A DNA stretch of 64,000 nucleotides from Microvirga makkahensis (GTDB lineage Bacteria; Pseudomonadota; Alphaproteobacteria; Rhizobiales; Beijerinckiaceae), in the NCBI RefSeq assembly GCF_009830105.1, contig NZ_WURB01000006.1:1-64000 (forward strand), read 5' to 3'. The position numbers and the translations under genes are program-made. A model generated the notes under the pieces. The model was not told the origin of the DNA. It made no database searches and saw only the letters and a list, made by a program, of their open reading frames with translations. Position 1 is the first letter of the stretch. Each line of letters begins with the position of its first letter. Of the stretch, positions 37,678 to 46,888 are shown one piece after another.

Positions 37678-38472
37678 TCAGGCCGCGTTCTTTGCAGGCT
37701 CGTCGAGCCGCATCTCCAGGCCCGCTTTCGCCATATAGCTCTTTGCTTCGGAAATCGTATGCGTGCCGAAGTGGAAGATGGAGGCTGCGAGCACGGCGCT
37801 GGCATGGCCTTTCTCGACACCGTCGACGAGGTGATCGAGATTGCCGACGCCGCCGGAGGCGATCACGGGCACCGGCACCGCATCGGCGATGGCGCGCACA
37901 AGCGCGAGATCGTAGCCCCCCTTGGTGCCGTCGCGGTCCATGGAGGTGACGAGGAGCTCCCCTGCCCCGAGTTCCGCCACCTGCCTGGCGAAGGCGATGG
38001 CATCGATGCCCGTGGCGTTGCGGCCGCCATGGGTGAAGATCTCCCAGCGCGGCATTTCGCCTTCGCCCGAGACCCTCTTCGCATCGATGGCGACGACGAT
38101 GCATTGCGCACCGAACTTCTCCGCGGCTTCCCGCACGAAATCCGGATTGTTCACAGCGGCGGTGTTGATCGAGACCTTGTCGGCGCCCGCCAGCAGCAGC
38201 TTGCGGATGTCTTCGACCGTGCGCACTCCGCCGCCCACCGTGAGCGGCATGAAGCAGGCCTCCGCCGTGCGCTGCACCACGTCGAGCAGGATGCCCCGCG
38301 CCTCGTGGCTCGCGGTGATGTCGAGGAAGCAGAGCTCATCCGCTCCGGCCGCATCATAGGCCTTCGCCGCTTCCACGGGATCGCCCGCATCGACGAGATC
38401 GACGAACTGCACGCCCTTCACGACGCGTCCGTCCTTCACATCCAGACAGGGAATGAGACGCACTTTGAGCAT
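37678..38472 (-). CDS. hisF: Imidazole glycerol phosphate synthase, cyclase subunit
   Basis: HisF is the TIM-barrel cyclase that with HisH makes imidazole glycerol phosphate and AICAR. The 264-residue protein has [46 protein letters not shown] and [17 protein letters not shown], including both catalytic Asp regions. Its ATG overlaps the hisA stop as TGATG. Confidence 0.96.
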   Translation of the reverse strand: MLKVRLIPCLDVKDGRVVKGVQFVDLVDAGDPVEAAKAYDAAGADELCFLDITASHEARGILLDVVQRTAEACFMPLTVGGGVRTVEDIRKLLLAGADKVSINTAAVNNPDFVREAAEKFGAQCIVVAIDAKRVSGEGEMPRWEIFTHGGRNATGIDAIAFARQVAELGAGELLVTSMDRDGTKGGYDLALVRAIADAVPVPVIASGGVGNLDHLVDGVEKGHASAVLAASIFHFGTHTISEAKSYMAKAGLEMRLDEPAKNAA

Positions 38473-39215
38473 CAGGCATTCTCCTTGCGTGCGGAACGCA
38501 GCATCGCCAGCGCTTCCTCCGGATCGATGCGCCCGTCATAGAGCGCGCGGCCGGAAATGGCGCCATCGAGCACGGCGCAATCGGGCTGGGTCAGGCGCTC
38601 GATATCGGCCATGGAGGCGAGCCCGCCCGAGGCGATGACCGGAATCGAGACCGCCCGGGCCAGGCCCAGCGTCATCGGGAAGTTGAGACCTTTGAGGATG
38701 CCGTCGCGCGCGATATCCGTGTAGATGATGGCGGCAACGCCCGCATCCTCGAAGCGGCGGCCGAGTTCCTCCGCCGACAGGGTCGAGGTCTGCGCCCAGC
38801 CTTCCACGGCGACGAGGCCGTCCTTCGCGTCGATTCCGACGGCGATCTTGCCCGGATGAAGCCGCGCCGCCTCCCGCACGAAGGCGGGATCGCGCACGGC
38901 GGCCGTGCCGATGATCACGCGGGTCACGCCCTTGGACAGCCAGCCCTCGACGGTCTTCATGTCGCGGATGCCGCCGCCGAGCTGCACCGGGATCTTCACG
39001 CGCGTGAGGATCTCCTCCACGGCGGACGCATTCATGGGCTTGCCGGCGAATGCGCCGTCGAGGTCGACCACGTGCAGCCATTCGAAGCCCTGAGCCTCGA
39101 AGGTGGCGGCCTGATCGGCGGGATCGTCGTTGAAAACCGTGGCCTGGTCCATGTCGCCCTGGATCAGGCGAACGCAGCGGCCTTCCTTCAAATCGATTGC
39201 GGGATAAAGAATCAC
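38472..39215 (-). CDS. hisA: ProFAR isomerase
   Basis: HisA isomerises phosphoribosylformimino-AICAR-phosphate. The 247-residue TIM barrel begins [19 protein letters not shown] and has [26 protein letters not shown] and [17 protein letters not shown] choose GTG 39215 because it overlaps the hisH stop as GTGA and is preceded by GAGG at a normal distance; GTG 39224 would add three residues. Confidence 0.96.
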   Translation of the reverse strand: MILYPAIDLKEGRCVRLIQGDMDQATVFNDDPADQAATFEAQGFEWLHVVDLDGAFAGKPMNASAVEEILTRVKIPVQLGGGIRDMKTVEGWLSKGVTRVIIGTAAVRDPAFVREAARLHPGKIAVGIDAKDGLVAVEGWAQTSTLSAEELGRRFEDAGVAAIIYTDIARDGILKGLNFPMTLGLARAVSIPVIASGGLASMADIERLTQPDCAVLDGAISGRALYDGRIDPEEALAMLRSARKENA

Positions 39216-39862
39216 GGACGCCACCTCAGGAAATTGGCGATGAGCCTGAGGCCGAGCGCCTGGCTCTTCTCGGGATGAAACTGGGTGCCGACGATGTTGT
39301 CGCGTCCGACGATGGCCGTGATCGGCCCGCCGTAATCGGTGGTGGCGACCACGTCGGACGGGTCGTTCGGCGTGAGCGCGTAGGAATGCACGAAATAGGC
39401 GTGCAGCCCGTCCGGTCCCGTGGGAATATCGTCCAGCAGCGGGTGGGGATTTCTCAGCTCGAGGGTGTTCCAGCCCATATGCGGGATCTTGAGCGACGGG
39501 TCATTCGGCGCGATGGCTTTCACGTCGCCATGGATCCAGTCGAGGCCGTAGCTGGTGGTGTGCTCGAGGCCGCGGGTGGCCATGAGCTGCATGCCCACGC
39601 AAATGCCGAGGAAGGGCGCCCCCTCCTCCCGCACGCGGCGCTGGAGCGCCTCCACCATGCCGGGAACGGAATCGAGGCCCCGACGGCAATCGGCGAAAGC
39701 GCCCACGCCCGGCAGGACGATCCGCTCAGCTCGTGCGACGAGGGAGGGGTCGGATGTGACGGTAATGGTGTGGTCGAGCCCTGCCTCGCGGGCCGCGCGC
39801 TCGAAAGCCTTGGCGGCGGAGTGCAGGTTGCCTGAACCGTAATCGATGATGACGACGCTCAC
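39212..39862 (-). CDS. hisH: Imidazole glycerol phosphate synthase, glutaminase subunit
   Basis: HisH supplies ammonia from glutamine to HisF. The 216-residue class I amidotransferase has the oxyanion region [11 protein letters not shown], the nucleophile Cys in [15 protein letters not shown], and the catalytic His and Glu in TQFHPEKSQ. Its start overlaps the DUF2628 stop (ATGA) and its stop overlaps hisA (GTGA), so the three genes are translationally chained. Confidence 0.96.
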   Translation of the reverse strand: MSVVIIDYGSGNLHSAAKAFERAAREAGLDHTITVTSDPSLVARAERIVLPGVGAFADCRRGLDSVPGMVEALQRRVREEGAPFLGICVGMQLMATRGLEHTTSYGLDWIHGDVKAIAPNDPSLKIPHMGWNTLELRNPHPLLDDIPTGPDGLHAYFVHSYALTPNDPSDVVATTDYGGPITAIVGRDNIVGTQFHPEKSQALGLRLIANFLRWRP

Positions 39863-40353
39863 CGGGGACGCTCCGCATCGGGAAAGAGGCCGATCACGGG
39901 ATCGGGCCTTCTGAGAATGGATGGAACCGGCGCGGCGGCCGGATTGCGAGGAGGAGCCGAAGCGGGACGCTGCGAGAGCCAGCGGGCGAAGGCCTTCGCT
40001 TCCGCTTCGTCCCGGTCAGCCGCCGTGACCACATCCGCAAGGGCAAGGCCACGACGCGACAGCGTCCAGCGCCTGAGGCTGTTCGCCTCGAGGCCGATCA
40101 GGACCTGCAGGAGCAGCGCCGCCACGGTGCCTGCAGCATCGTGCACGTTCAGCATCTGCAGGAGCCCGCCGAAGGCGAAGACGAGCGTGAGGACGGCCAA
40201 ACCGGCGAGCCAGAGCCGGTGGACGAAGAACCAGAGAAAGGTGAAGAAGAAAGCGCCCCAGGAGAACGCATCCTTCACGAGTTCCGCCTCCTCCAAAGCG
40301 GCCGGGTCACCCGGCCGCGCATCGCGCGGAAGGTGCAGGGTATAGGTGGTCAT
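39859..40353 (-). CDS. DUF2628 membrane protein inside the his operon
   Basis: The 164-residue protein has the DUF2628 core [29 protein letters not shown], two to three membrane helices, and a [18 protein letters not shown] stretch typical of the family. The C-terminus is a soluble Pro/Ala-rich tail. Its function is unknown. It sits between hisB and hisH, with a 4-bp ATGA overlap into hisH, and this placement recurs in rhizobia. Confidence 0.87.
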   Translation of the reverse strand: MTTYTLHLPRDARPGDPAALEEAELVKDAFSWGAFFFTFLWFFVHRLWLAGLAVLTLVFAFGGLLQMLNVHDAAGTVAALLLQVLIGLEANSLRRWTLSRRGLALADVVTAADRDEAEAKAFARWLSQRPASAPPRNPAAAPVPSILRRPDPVIGLFPDAERPR

Positions 40354-40421
40354 GGCGTCGTTTCCTCAGGCCCTGCCCGGCCATCTGAACGGATGCCGGG
40401 CAAAATGCCTCTTGGCTGAAC

Positions 40422-41012
40422 TTAGAGCGTGCCCTTGGTGGAGGGAACGCGCCCCTCCTCCCGCGGGTCCATGGCGACGGCCTGACGCAAGGCCCGTGCC
40501 AGACCCTTGAAGCAGCTCTCGGCGACGTGGTGGCTGTTCTCCCCGTAGAGCGTCTCCACGTGGAGGGTCAGCCCCGCCTGCACGGCGAAGGCCTGGAAGA
40601 ACTCGCGCACCAGCTCCGTGTCGAACACGCCGATCTTCTCCGTCGGGAAGGACGTGCGGAAGACCAGGAACGGGCGGCCGGAAATATCGAGGGCGATCCG
40701 GGTCAGCGTCTCGTCCATCGGCAGATGGATGTCTGCGTAGCGGGCGATGCCCTTTTTGTCGCCAAGCGCCTTGAGGATCGCCTGCCCCAGCGCGATGCCC
40801 GTATCTTCCGTCGTATGATGCTGATCCACGTGCAGGTCGCCCGTTACCTTCACCGTCAGGTCGAACAGACCGTGGCGGGCAAAGAGTTCCAGCATATGGT
40901 CGAGGAAGCCGACCCCCGTGGAGATCTCGGCCTTGCCGGTGCCGTCGAGGGCAATCGACACGGTCACGTCGGTCTCGGCGGTGCGACGGCTGACGCTCGC
41001 GGAGCGCATCAT
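40422..41012 (-). CDS. hisB: Imidazoleglycerol-phosphate dehydratase
   Basis: HisB removes water from imidazole glycerol phosphate. The 196-residue monofunctional enzyme has both metal-binding motifs, [16 protein letters not shown] and [22 protein letters not shown]. Either ATG 41012 or the next codon at 41009 may be the start. It leads the leftward cluster hisB-DUF2628-hisH-hisA-hisF-hisE-coaA and is divergent from hslV. Confidence 0.95.
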   Translation of the reverse strand: MMRSASVSRRTAETDVTVSIALDGTGKAEISTGVGFLDHMLELFARHGLFDLTVKVTGDLHVDQHHTTEDTGIALGQAILKALGDKKGIARYADIHLPMDETLTRIALDISGRPFLVFRTSFPTEKIGVFDTELVREFFQAFAVQAGLTLHVETLYGENSHHVAESCFKGLARALRQAVAMDPREEGRVPSTKGTL

Positions 41013-41148
41013 GAAAATCCTTTGCGGAGATGGAGACGCACGCCTTCTAGCAAGACCGCGCGGGAAACGCTACCCGCGTTGCTTTTGGCCGACGAGTGAT
41101 TAAGTCAGGGGGCACACCGTCCCCTCCCCGTCCGCTGGAGTTCGCCTC

Positions 41149-41706
41149 GTGTCCGAAGACGCCGCCCCCCGCAGCATGCACGCCACCACGATCCTCATGG
41201 TCCGCAAGGGCGGCCGCGTCGTCATCGGCGGCGACGGACAGGTGAGCCTGGGCCAGACCATCGTGAAGGGCAATGCACGCAAAGTCCGCCGCCTCGCCAA
41301 GGGCGGGGTGATCGGCGGCTTCGCAGGTTCCACGGCCGATGCCTTTACCCTCTTCGAGCGGCTGGAAGCCAAGCTCGAGCAGTATCCCGGCCAGCTCACC
41401 CGCGCCTGCGTCGAGCTCACCAAGGACTGGCGCACGGATCGTTACCTGCGCCGCCTGGAGGCCATGATGCTCGTCGCCGACAAGGAGGTGGGCCTGCTGC
41501 TCTCGGGTGCCGGCGACGTGCTGGAGCCGGAAAACGGCATCGCGGCCATCGGCTCGGGCGGCAATTACGCCCTCGCCGCTGCGCGGGCGCTCGCCGACAG
41601 CGAGATCGATGCGGAAACCATCGTCCGCCGCTCTCTCAACATCGCGGCCGAGATCTGCGTCTATACGAATGCGAACATCGTCATCGAAACGCTGGACGAA
41701 ACCTGA
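41149..41706 (+). CDS. hslV: HslV (ClpQ) protease subunit
   Basis: HslV is the threonine protease of the HslUV complex. The 185-residue protein starts at GTG 41149 with a short propeptide. The catalytic Thr would be exposed by cleavage before [45 protein letters not shown] and the internal [14 protein letters not shown] are family signatures. hslU follows after 114 bp. I found no clear heat-shock promoter in the short divergent region with hisB. Confidence 0.95.
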   Translation: MSEDAAPRSMHATTILMVRKGGRVVIGGDGQVSLGQTIVKGNARKVRRLAKGGVIGGFAGSTADAFTLFERLEAKLEQYPGQLTRACVELTKDWRTDRYLRRLEAMMLVADKEVGLLLSGAGDVLEPENGIAAIGSGGNYALAAARALADSEIDAETIVRRSLNIAAEICVYTNANIVIETLDET

Positions 41707-41717
41707 TCGCCCGTCGG

Positions 41718-41736
41718 GGCCGGGTCCATCCCGGCC
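41718..41736. repeat. REP-like palindrome between hslV and hslU
   Basis: GGCCGGG and CCCGGCC flank the 5-nt loop TCCAT. It lies inside the hslVU transcript. Confidence 0.6.
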
Positions 41737-41820
41737 ATCCGCGCCTCGACCGGCGCGGAAGACGTGGAGCCCCCGGAGCGAATCCGGGAACGACGACAAT
41801 CCATTGAGCCAAGACATCTC

Positions 41821-43131
41821 ATGACCACATTCTCCCCCCGCGAAATCGTTTCCGAACTCGACCGCTACATCGTCGGCCAGAACGACGCCAAGCGCGCCGT
41901 CGCCATCGCGTTGCGCAACCGCTGGCGGCGTCAGCAGCTCGAAGGCCAGCTTCGTGAAGAGGTGGCACCGAAGAACATCCTGATGATCGGCCCCACAGGC
42001 TGCGGCAAGACGGAGATCTCGCGGCGCCTCGCCAGGCTCGCCAATGCGCCCTTCATCAAGGTCGAGGCCACGAAATTCACGGAGGTCGGCTATGTGGGCC
42101 GGGACGTGGAGCAGATCGTGCGCGACCTGGTGGAGATCGGCATCGGTCTCGTCAAAGACGAGCGCCGCCGTCAGGTGCAGGCCAAGGCCCATGTGGCGGC
42201 GGAGGAGCGCGTGCTCGATGCGCTCGTGGGTGCAACCGCCAGCGCGGCGACGCGCGATGCGTTCCGCCGCAAGCTGCGCAACAACGAACTCGACGACAAG
42301 GAAATCGAGATCGAGCTGCAGCAATCCGGCGGCGCGGGTTTGCCCATGTTCGAAATCCCCGGCATGCCGGGCGCGTCGGTGGGCGCGATCAACCTCTCCG
42401 ACATGTTCGGCAAGGCGTTCGGCGGCCAGCGCAAGACGCGCCGCACCACCGTGCGCGAGGCCTATGAGCCGCTGGTCATGGAAGAAGCCGACAAGATGCT
42501 CGACCAGGATGCCATCGTGCAGGAAGCCCTGCGTCAGGTGGAGAACAACGGCATCGTGTTCCTCGACGAGATCGACAAGATCTGCGCCCGCGAGGGCCGC
42601 TCCGGCGCGGACGTATCCCGCGAGGGAGTGCAGCGCGATCTGCTGCCTTTGATCGAAGGCACCACGGTCTCGACGAAATACGGACCGGTGAAGACGGACC
42701 ACGTCCTCTTCATCGCATCCGGAGCCTTCCATGTCTCGAAGCCGTCGGACCTGCTGCCCGAGCTTCAAGGCCGCCTGCCGATCCGCGTGGAGCTCTCGCC
42801 GCTCACCGTCGAGGATTTCAAGCGCATCCTCACCGAGACGGAGGCGAGCCTCATCAAGCAATCCGTCGCGCTCATGCGAACGGAAGGCGTGGAGCTGGTC
42901 TTTACCGACGATGCCATCGATGCGCTGGCGCAGGTGGCCGTTGAGGTGAACAATACGGTGGAGAATATCGGCGCCCGCCGCCTGCAGACGGTGCTGGAGC
43001 GCGTGCTGGACGACGTGTCCTTCACCGCACCCGATCGCTCCGGCGAGACGGTGACCATCGACGCCGCCTATGTCCGCGGTGAGGTGGAGACCCTCGCCAA
43101 GAATACGGACTTGAGCCGGTTCATTCTGTGA
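41821..43131 (+). CDS. hslU: HslU (ClpY) unfoldase ATPase
   Basis: HslU unfolds substrates and feeds them to HslV. The 436-residue AAA+ protein has [27 protein letters not shown], Walker [16 protein letters not shown], the pore-loop region [19 protein letters not shown], Walker [13 protein letters not shown] and sensor-2 in a helical tail ending LSRFIL. ATG 41821 is the proper start; an upstream in-frame ATG (41764) would extend into the hslV spacer. Confidence 0.96.
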   Translation: MTTFSPREIVSELDRYIVGQNDAKRAVAIALRNRWRRQQLEGQLREEVAPKNILMIGPTGCGKTEISRRLARLANAPFIKVEATKFTEVGYVGRDVEQIVRDLVEIGIGLVKDERRRQVQAKAHVAAEERVLDALVGATASAATRDAFRRKLRNNELDDKEIEIELQQSGGAGLPMFEIPGMPGASVGAINLSDMFGKAFGGQRKTRRTTVREAYEPLVMEEADKMLDQDAIVQEALRQVENNGIVFLDEIDKICAREGRSGADVSREGVQRDLLPLIEGTTVSTKYGPVKTDHVLFIASGAFHVSKPSDLLPELQGRLPIRVELSPLTVEDFKRILTETEASLIKQSVALMRTEGVELVFTDDAIDALAQVAVEVNNTVENIGARRLQTVLERVLDDVSFTAPDRSGETVTIDAAYVRGEVETLAKNTDLSRFIL

Positions 43132-43161
43132 CCCGGGAACCGTCCTTCTCCGTCGTGGCCG

Positions 43162-43180
43162 CCCCGGACTTGATCCGGGG
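43162..43180. repeat. REP-like palindrome (CCCCGGA-N5-TCCGGGG)
   Basis: Perfect 7-bp arms with loop CTTGA, located between hslU and the endonuclease III-like gene. Confidence 0.6.
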
Positions 43181-43308
43181 AGCGGTCTCAGCCTTCGGTG
43201 TCCCTCAACACGCTTCCAAGAAGGCATGGGTCCCTGGAGCAAGCCTGAGGATGACGAGATGAGCAGGGCTGCAGGGAACCGTAGACTTCCTCCCTGATTT
43301 GAAAGCCC

Positions 43309-44007
43309 ATGACATTGGAGCTGCAAACCCTGAAGGCAAAGGCGCTCGCCATCCACGAGCGCCTTTGTGCAGCGTATGGCTGCCCGATCCCCTATTTCCA
43401 TTCCCTCGATCCATTGAGCGAGCTGATCTCCTCGCTTCTCTCCCACCGCACCCGCAATGCGGATTCGGGCCGGGCGTTCAAGGCCCTGCGTGCTCGTTAT
43501 CCCGACTGGGACATGCTGATGGCGGCATCCGCGCAGGAGGTGGAGGAGACCATCCAGGGCGTGACCTGGCCCGAGCAGAAGGCGCCGCGTCTGCAGGGGG
43601 TGCTGCGTGCCATTCATGAGCGTCACGGCAGCCTCTCCCTCGAATTCCTCAAGGACATGCCGGTGGAGGAAGCTCGCGCCTGGCTTGAGTGCATCCCGGG
43701 AGTCGGGCCGAAGACGAGTGCGGCTGTTCTGTCCTTCTCCACCTTGCGGAAGGCGGCCCTGCCCGTCGACAGTCATCACCATCGCGTCGCCGTGCGCACG
43801 GGGCTGATTGCGCGCAGCGTGGCCGTGGGGCCGTCCCATGCGCTGCTCTTCGCTCTGCTCCCGCCCGAATGGGATGCGCAGGCCGTCTACGACAACCATG
43901 AGGTGATGATGCTGCACGGTCAGCGCTGCTGCTTCTTCAGCAATCCGGCCTGCGAACGCTGCGCCATTCTGGATCTGTGCCCGACAGGGCAGGCGAGGGT
44001 GGGTTGA
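43309..44007 (+). CDS. Endonuclease III-like DNA repair enzyme (HhH-GPD with FeS loop)
   Basis: The 232-residue protein has the helix-hairpin-helix IPGVGPKTSAAVLSF with the catalytic Lys, the conserved Asp in VDSHHHRVAVRTGL, and a C-terminal Cys cluster for a 4Fe-4S loop (CCFFSNPACERCAILDLC). It is probably a glycosylase/AP-lyase of base excision repair. It is more divergent than classical Nth, so it may be a paralogue; its substrate is not predictable. It lies between hslU and the BA14K-like gene. Confidence 0.88.
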   Translation: MTLELQTLKAKALAIHERLCAAYGCPIPYFHSLDPLSELISSLLSHRTRNADSGRAFKALRARYPDWDMLMAASAQEVEETIQGVTWPEQKAPRLQGVLRAIHERHGSLSLEFLKDMPVEEARAWLECIPGVGPKTSAAVLSFSTLRKAALPVDSHHHRVAVRTGLIARSVAVGPSHALLFALLPPEWDAQAVYDNHEVMMLHGQRCCFFSNPACERCAILDLCPTGQARVG

Positions 44008-44096
44008 CCTCTTGCCGTGTCGGCCTCATCCGCGACCCCGCTTCGGAAGCGGCCTCACGTTTTCGCGAGAGCCCTCAGACAAAAATCCCGGGGAGG

Positions 44097-44121
44097 GGAA
44101 CGACCTCCTGCGTGGCGCGTT
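44097..44121 (+). promoter_or_regulatory. EcfG-type general stress promoter upstream of the BA14K-like gene
   Basis: GGAAC (44097-44101) and CGTT (44118-44121) are separated by 16 bp, a perfect match to the alphaproteobacterial EcfG consensus. The ATG of the downstream gene is at 44159. Confidence 0.75.
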
Positions 44122-44158
44122 CGCCCATCAACACGCGAACACCTTGAGGAGTTACCCC

Positions 44159-44587
44159 ATGCGTAAGATGCTCATGGCTCTTGCCGCGACTGCGGCTCTC
44201 GGCACATTCGGGCTCAGCGCTCCCGCTTCGGCGGCCGAGGCGCAAGCCGCTCCGATCAACGAACTCGTCGCTGCCATTCAGAAGGGCGAGGTGAAGTCGG
44301 ATTACGTGCAGCGCCGCCGCTACGTGCGTCGCTATTATGCGCCGCGACGCTATTATGGCCGCCCCTATTACGGCCGCCGCTATGGCTATTATCGCCGTGA
44401 CCGCGGCAGCGCCCTGGCTGCCGGAGCGGTTGGTCTTGCGACGGGGGCCATCATCGGCGGAGCCCTTGCGCAATCGCAGGCTCGCGCCAACAACGTGCAT
44501 GCCTATTGCGCGCAGCGCTTCCGGTCCTACGACCCGGCCTCGGGCACCTATCTGGGTTACGACGGCCGCCGTCATCCCTGCCCGTAA
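44159..44587 (+). CDS. BA14K-like envelope protein
   Basis: The 142-residue protein has a signal peptide (MLMALAATAALGTFGLSAPASAAEA), an Arg/Tyr-rich middle of repeated YYGRP/YGRRY-type units (about residues 48-82), a glycine-zipper-like helix (LAAGAVGLATGAIIGGALA) and a C-terminal BA14K motif (HAYCAQRFRSYDPASGTYLGYDGRRHPCP). Two Cys could form a disulfide. BA14K proteins are surface/lectin-like in Brucella; the function here is unknown. GAGGA precedes ATG 44159, and an EcfG-type promoter lies 38-62 bp upstream. A bidirectional terminator follows. Confidence 0.86.
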   Translation: MRKMLMALAATAALGTFGLSAPASAAEAQAAPINELVAAIQKGEVKSDYVQRRRYVRRYYAPRRYYGRPYYGRRYGYYRRDRGSALAAGAVGLATGAIIGGALAQSQARANNVHAYCAQRFRSYDPASGTYLGYDGRRHPCP

Positions 44588-44625
44588 GGCGCATCATCGA
44601 CGCGCCTGACGAGAGGCACAACCAA

Positions 44626-44663
44626 GAAAGCCCTTCGATGAGTGAAACCATCGAAGGGCTTTC
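44626..44663. terminator. Bidirectional terminator between BA14K-like gene and metalloprotease
   Basis: GAAAGCCCTTCGATG (44626-44640) and CATCGAAGGGCTTTC (44649-44663) form a perfect 15-bp stem with an 8-nt loop. The two flanking genes converge on it. Confidence 0.8.
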
Positions 44664-44682
44664 GGTGTTGGCGGCCGCCCGA

Positions 44683-46377
44683 TCAGATGACGTAGATATC
44701 CGAATAGGACAGGCTCGCCTTGTTGGTGAGCCAGGCGATGAGCTGCTTTGCCGCCCCGCCCGTGCCGTCCGGATCGTAATACAGATATCCCTTGGCCTTG
44801 TCGTAGATCACCCGGTCGTAAGCGTCCTTCGCCGCAGTGCCGAGAACGAACTCGGAGCTGCTCAGGCGGCCCGTGCCGCCGAGCTTGGACATGTATTTGT
44901 TGTCGATCCTCAGATAGCCGTCGTAGCTCCTGTTGAAGTCCGTGATCCTGTCGTAATACGTGCTGCCGGGCCGGTGGTCCTTGAGCACGAATGTGTCGCT
45001 GCCAGAGCCGCCCGAGAGCACGTCCCGACCCAGGCCCCCGTCCAGAATGTCGTTGCCGGTGCCGCCGGTTAGCCGGTCGTTCCCGGACAGGCCATAGATC
45101 GTGTTGCGGCCCGCGTTGCCGACAATCGCGTTAGCGCTGCCGTTGCCCTTCAGCGTGATCGAGGCGCTGCCGCTGGCGTAAAGGTGCTCCACGTAAGCCG
45201 CGATGGTATGGCTGATCGCGGAGTAAACCCGGTCCGCTGTGCCGCCGGTGGAGGCTTCCACGATCCTGTCGCCCGCATTGTCCACGTAGTGGATGTCGTT
45301 GCCCGTGCCGCCGTAGAGCCGGTCTGCGCCGGGGCCGCCGTTCAGCACATCGTTTCCGGCACCGCCGTTGAGGACGTTGCCGGCCGTATTCCCGATGATC
45401 CGGTCGCTGCCGCTCCCCCCGATCGCATTCTCGATCAGGGAGCGCGGATCGCCCTGGTAGAGGCGTGCATTGGCCACGTTCCCCAGTGCCGGACGGACTG
45501 TCGCCGTTCCGTCCAGATCCGCCAACTGGGCTGTGCTGAAGGTGGAGAAGGCACCGGGCCGGAGATCGAGAACGAGGCCGGTCGTATAACTGGACAAATT
45601 ATAGGTATCGACCCCGTTGCCGTCCCAGACGGTCATGAAGATCTTGTTGTTGAGGGGCGTTCCCCAGCTTTCTCCGTTGACGCTGAACTGGCCTGTCGTC
45701 GGGCTCCAGCGATAGACCGTGTTGCCCGCGTTGGTGTTGAAATTGGCGCCGTACATGTGCTGGAGAGCGGCGATGTCGTTCTGCATATAGGTGGTAGGAT
45801 TGTCGCTCTCCGTGTTGCCGCGCACGAAGTCCGTCTGCGCGCCGGCATAACTCCGGTACGTCATGAGGGAATAGTTCCAGTTGTCTTCAGAGGGCGGCAG
45901 GAAGAGAGTATCGTTGACGTCTTCCGGATGGCCATGCTGCAGGCCCAGAGCGTGCCCAAACTCGTGGAAGATGGTCGCATAGCCCCAATTCCCCAGATTG
46001 GGGGTCAGATATGTCGGCCCTCCTTGCGGGTTCATCCAGATATCTCCGTCCTGAGCCGTCCCGCTCGGGAAATAGGCCCAGGCCGTCGACGGAGTATCGG
46101 ACATGGCGAACCGAATGTGGGCGAACTCGTTGGGATTGCCTTCGAAAAAGGTCAGATTGGTATAGAGCTGGACATAGATGGCTGCGTCTCTGAGGGCGAA
46201 TTGCTGGAACTCGTTGACAGAGTTGAAATTGTTCAGGTTCTCACCGCGGGCATAGCCATTCCCATAGCTGCCTGGATCGGTCGGAAACGCGATCGTCAGC
46301 TCTGTTGCGTCCCACGCGAATCCCGTCAGAAGGGCATCGATGGACCTTATCCCGGTAAAAGCGACGTTCCGTGACAT
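44683..46377 (-). CDS. Serralysin-like RTX metalloprotease (M10 family)
   Basis: This is a secreted zinc protease of 564 residues. The zinc site is HEFGHALGLQHGHP with a Met-turn (SLMTYRS) about 45 residues on. The RTX repeats (GGAGNDVLNGGPGADRLYGG, GGTGNDILDGGLGRDVLSGG) bind calcium on export, and the protein ends in a short hydrophobic DIYVI like other type I substrates. There is no N-terminal signal peptide, as expected. No type I ABC/MFP/TolC secretion genes are near. A hairpin covers the ribosome-binding site (see 46379-46410). It is likely accessory in this lineage. Confidence 0.9.
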   Translation of the reverse strand: MSRNVAFTGIRSIDALLTGFAWDATELTIAFPTDPGSYGNGYARGENLNNFNSVNEFQQFALRDAAIYVQLYTNLTFFEGNPNEFAHIRFAMSDTPSTAWAYFPSGTAQDGDIWMNPQGGPTYLTPNLGNWGYATIFHEFGHALGLQHGHPEDVNDTLFLPPSEDNWNYSLMTYRSYAGAQTDFVRGNTESDNPTTYMQNDIAALQHMYGANFNTNAGNTVYRWSPTTGQFSVNGESWGTPLNNKIFMTVWDGNGVDTYNLSSYTTGLVLDLRPGAFSTFSTAQLADLDGTATVRPALGNVANARLYQGDPRSLIENAIGGSGSDRIIGNTAGNVLNGGAGNDVLNGGPGADRLYGGTGNDIHYVDNAGDRIVEASTGGTADRVYSAISHTIAAYVEHLYASGSASITLKGNGSANAIVGNAGRNTIYGLSGNDRLTGGTGNDILDGGLGRDVLSGGSGSDTFVLKDHRPGSTYYDRITDFNRSYDGYLRIDNKYMSKLGGTGRLSSSEFVLGTAAKDAYDRVIYDKAKGYLYYDPDGTGGAAKQLIAWLTNKASLSYSDIYVI

Positions 46378-46378
46378 A

Positions 46379-46410
46379 ATAACCTCACTTCCAGCCTAAA
46401 GTGAGGTTAT
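46379..46410 (-). promoter_or_regulatory. Hairpin sequestering the metalloprotease ribosome-binding site
   Basis: On the minus strand ATAACCTCACTT and AAGTGAGGTTAT form a perfect 12-bp stem with an 8-nt loop. The 3' arm contains GTGAGG, the likely Shine-Dalgarno, and ends 1-2 nt before ATG. It could be an RNA switch or a repressor operator. Confidence 0.6.
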
Positions 46411-46470
46411 CATAGTTCGTGCGGGCGCAAAGCTCCGTGTGCGCCCGCACAAAAGCGCATCTTCCGCGAC

Positions 46471-46821
46471 TTACTTTGCCGCGATGACCGCAATCTCGAC
46501 CTTGAACTGAGGAGCCGCGAGCTTCGCCTCCACGGTCGCGCGGGCAGGGGCGTTGCCCGGGGAGACCCAAGCGTCCCACACGGCGTTCATTTCCTGGAAC
46601 GTGGCCATGTCGGTGAGCCAGATATTCGCCATCAGGATCCTCGACTTGTCGCTGCCGGCCTCGGCGAGCAGGCTGTCGATGATCGAGAGGATTTCCTGCG
46701 TCTGCTCCGTGACGCTCTTGCCCGCGGTCTGATTGGCGACCTGACCCGCGAGATAGACCGTATCGCCGTGGACGACGGCGCCGCTCATGCGGGGGCCGGG
46801 CTTGATGCGTTGAATCGTCAT
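46471..46821 (-). CDS. RidA family deaminase
   Basis: The 116-residue protein belongs to the YjgF/YER057c/UK114 family, many members of which hydrolyse reactive enamine/imine intermediates. It has RMSGAVVHGDTVYLAGQVA, NAVWDAWVSPGNAPARATVEAKLAAP and the catalytic-type Arg near residue 93. It is upstream of the metalloprotease on the same strand but separated by 93 bp and a hairpin, so independent control is likely. Its exact substrate is unknown. Confidence 0.92.
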   Translation of the reverse strand: MTIQRIKPGPRMSGAVVHGDTVYLAGQVANQTAGKSVTEQTQEILSIIDSLLAEAGSDKSRILMANIWLTDMATFQEMNAVWDAWVSPGNAPARATVEAKLAAPQFKVEIAVIAAK

Positions 46822-46888
46822 GATTTTCCTTGCGCTTCTGAAAGAAGGGAGAAGGGCCTTTTCGGGGGTCTCCGGCTCAAGGTCAAGA

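Noticed and set aside
41013-41148. Heat-shock (RpoH) promoter for hslVU
   Set aside because: I searched the short divergent region and saw no convincing CTTG...C-T-AT pair.
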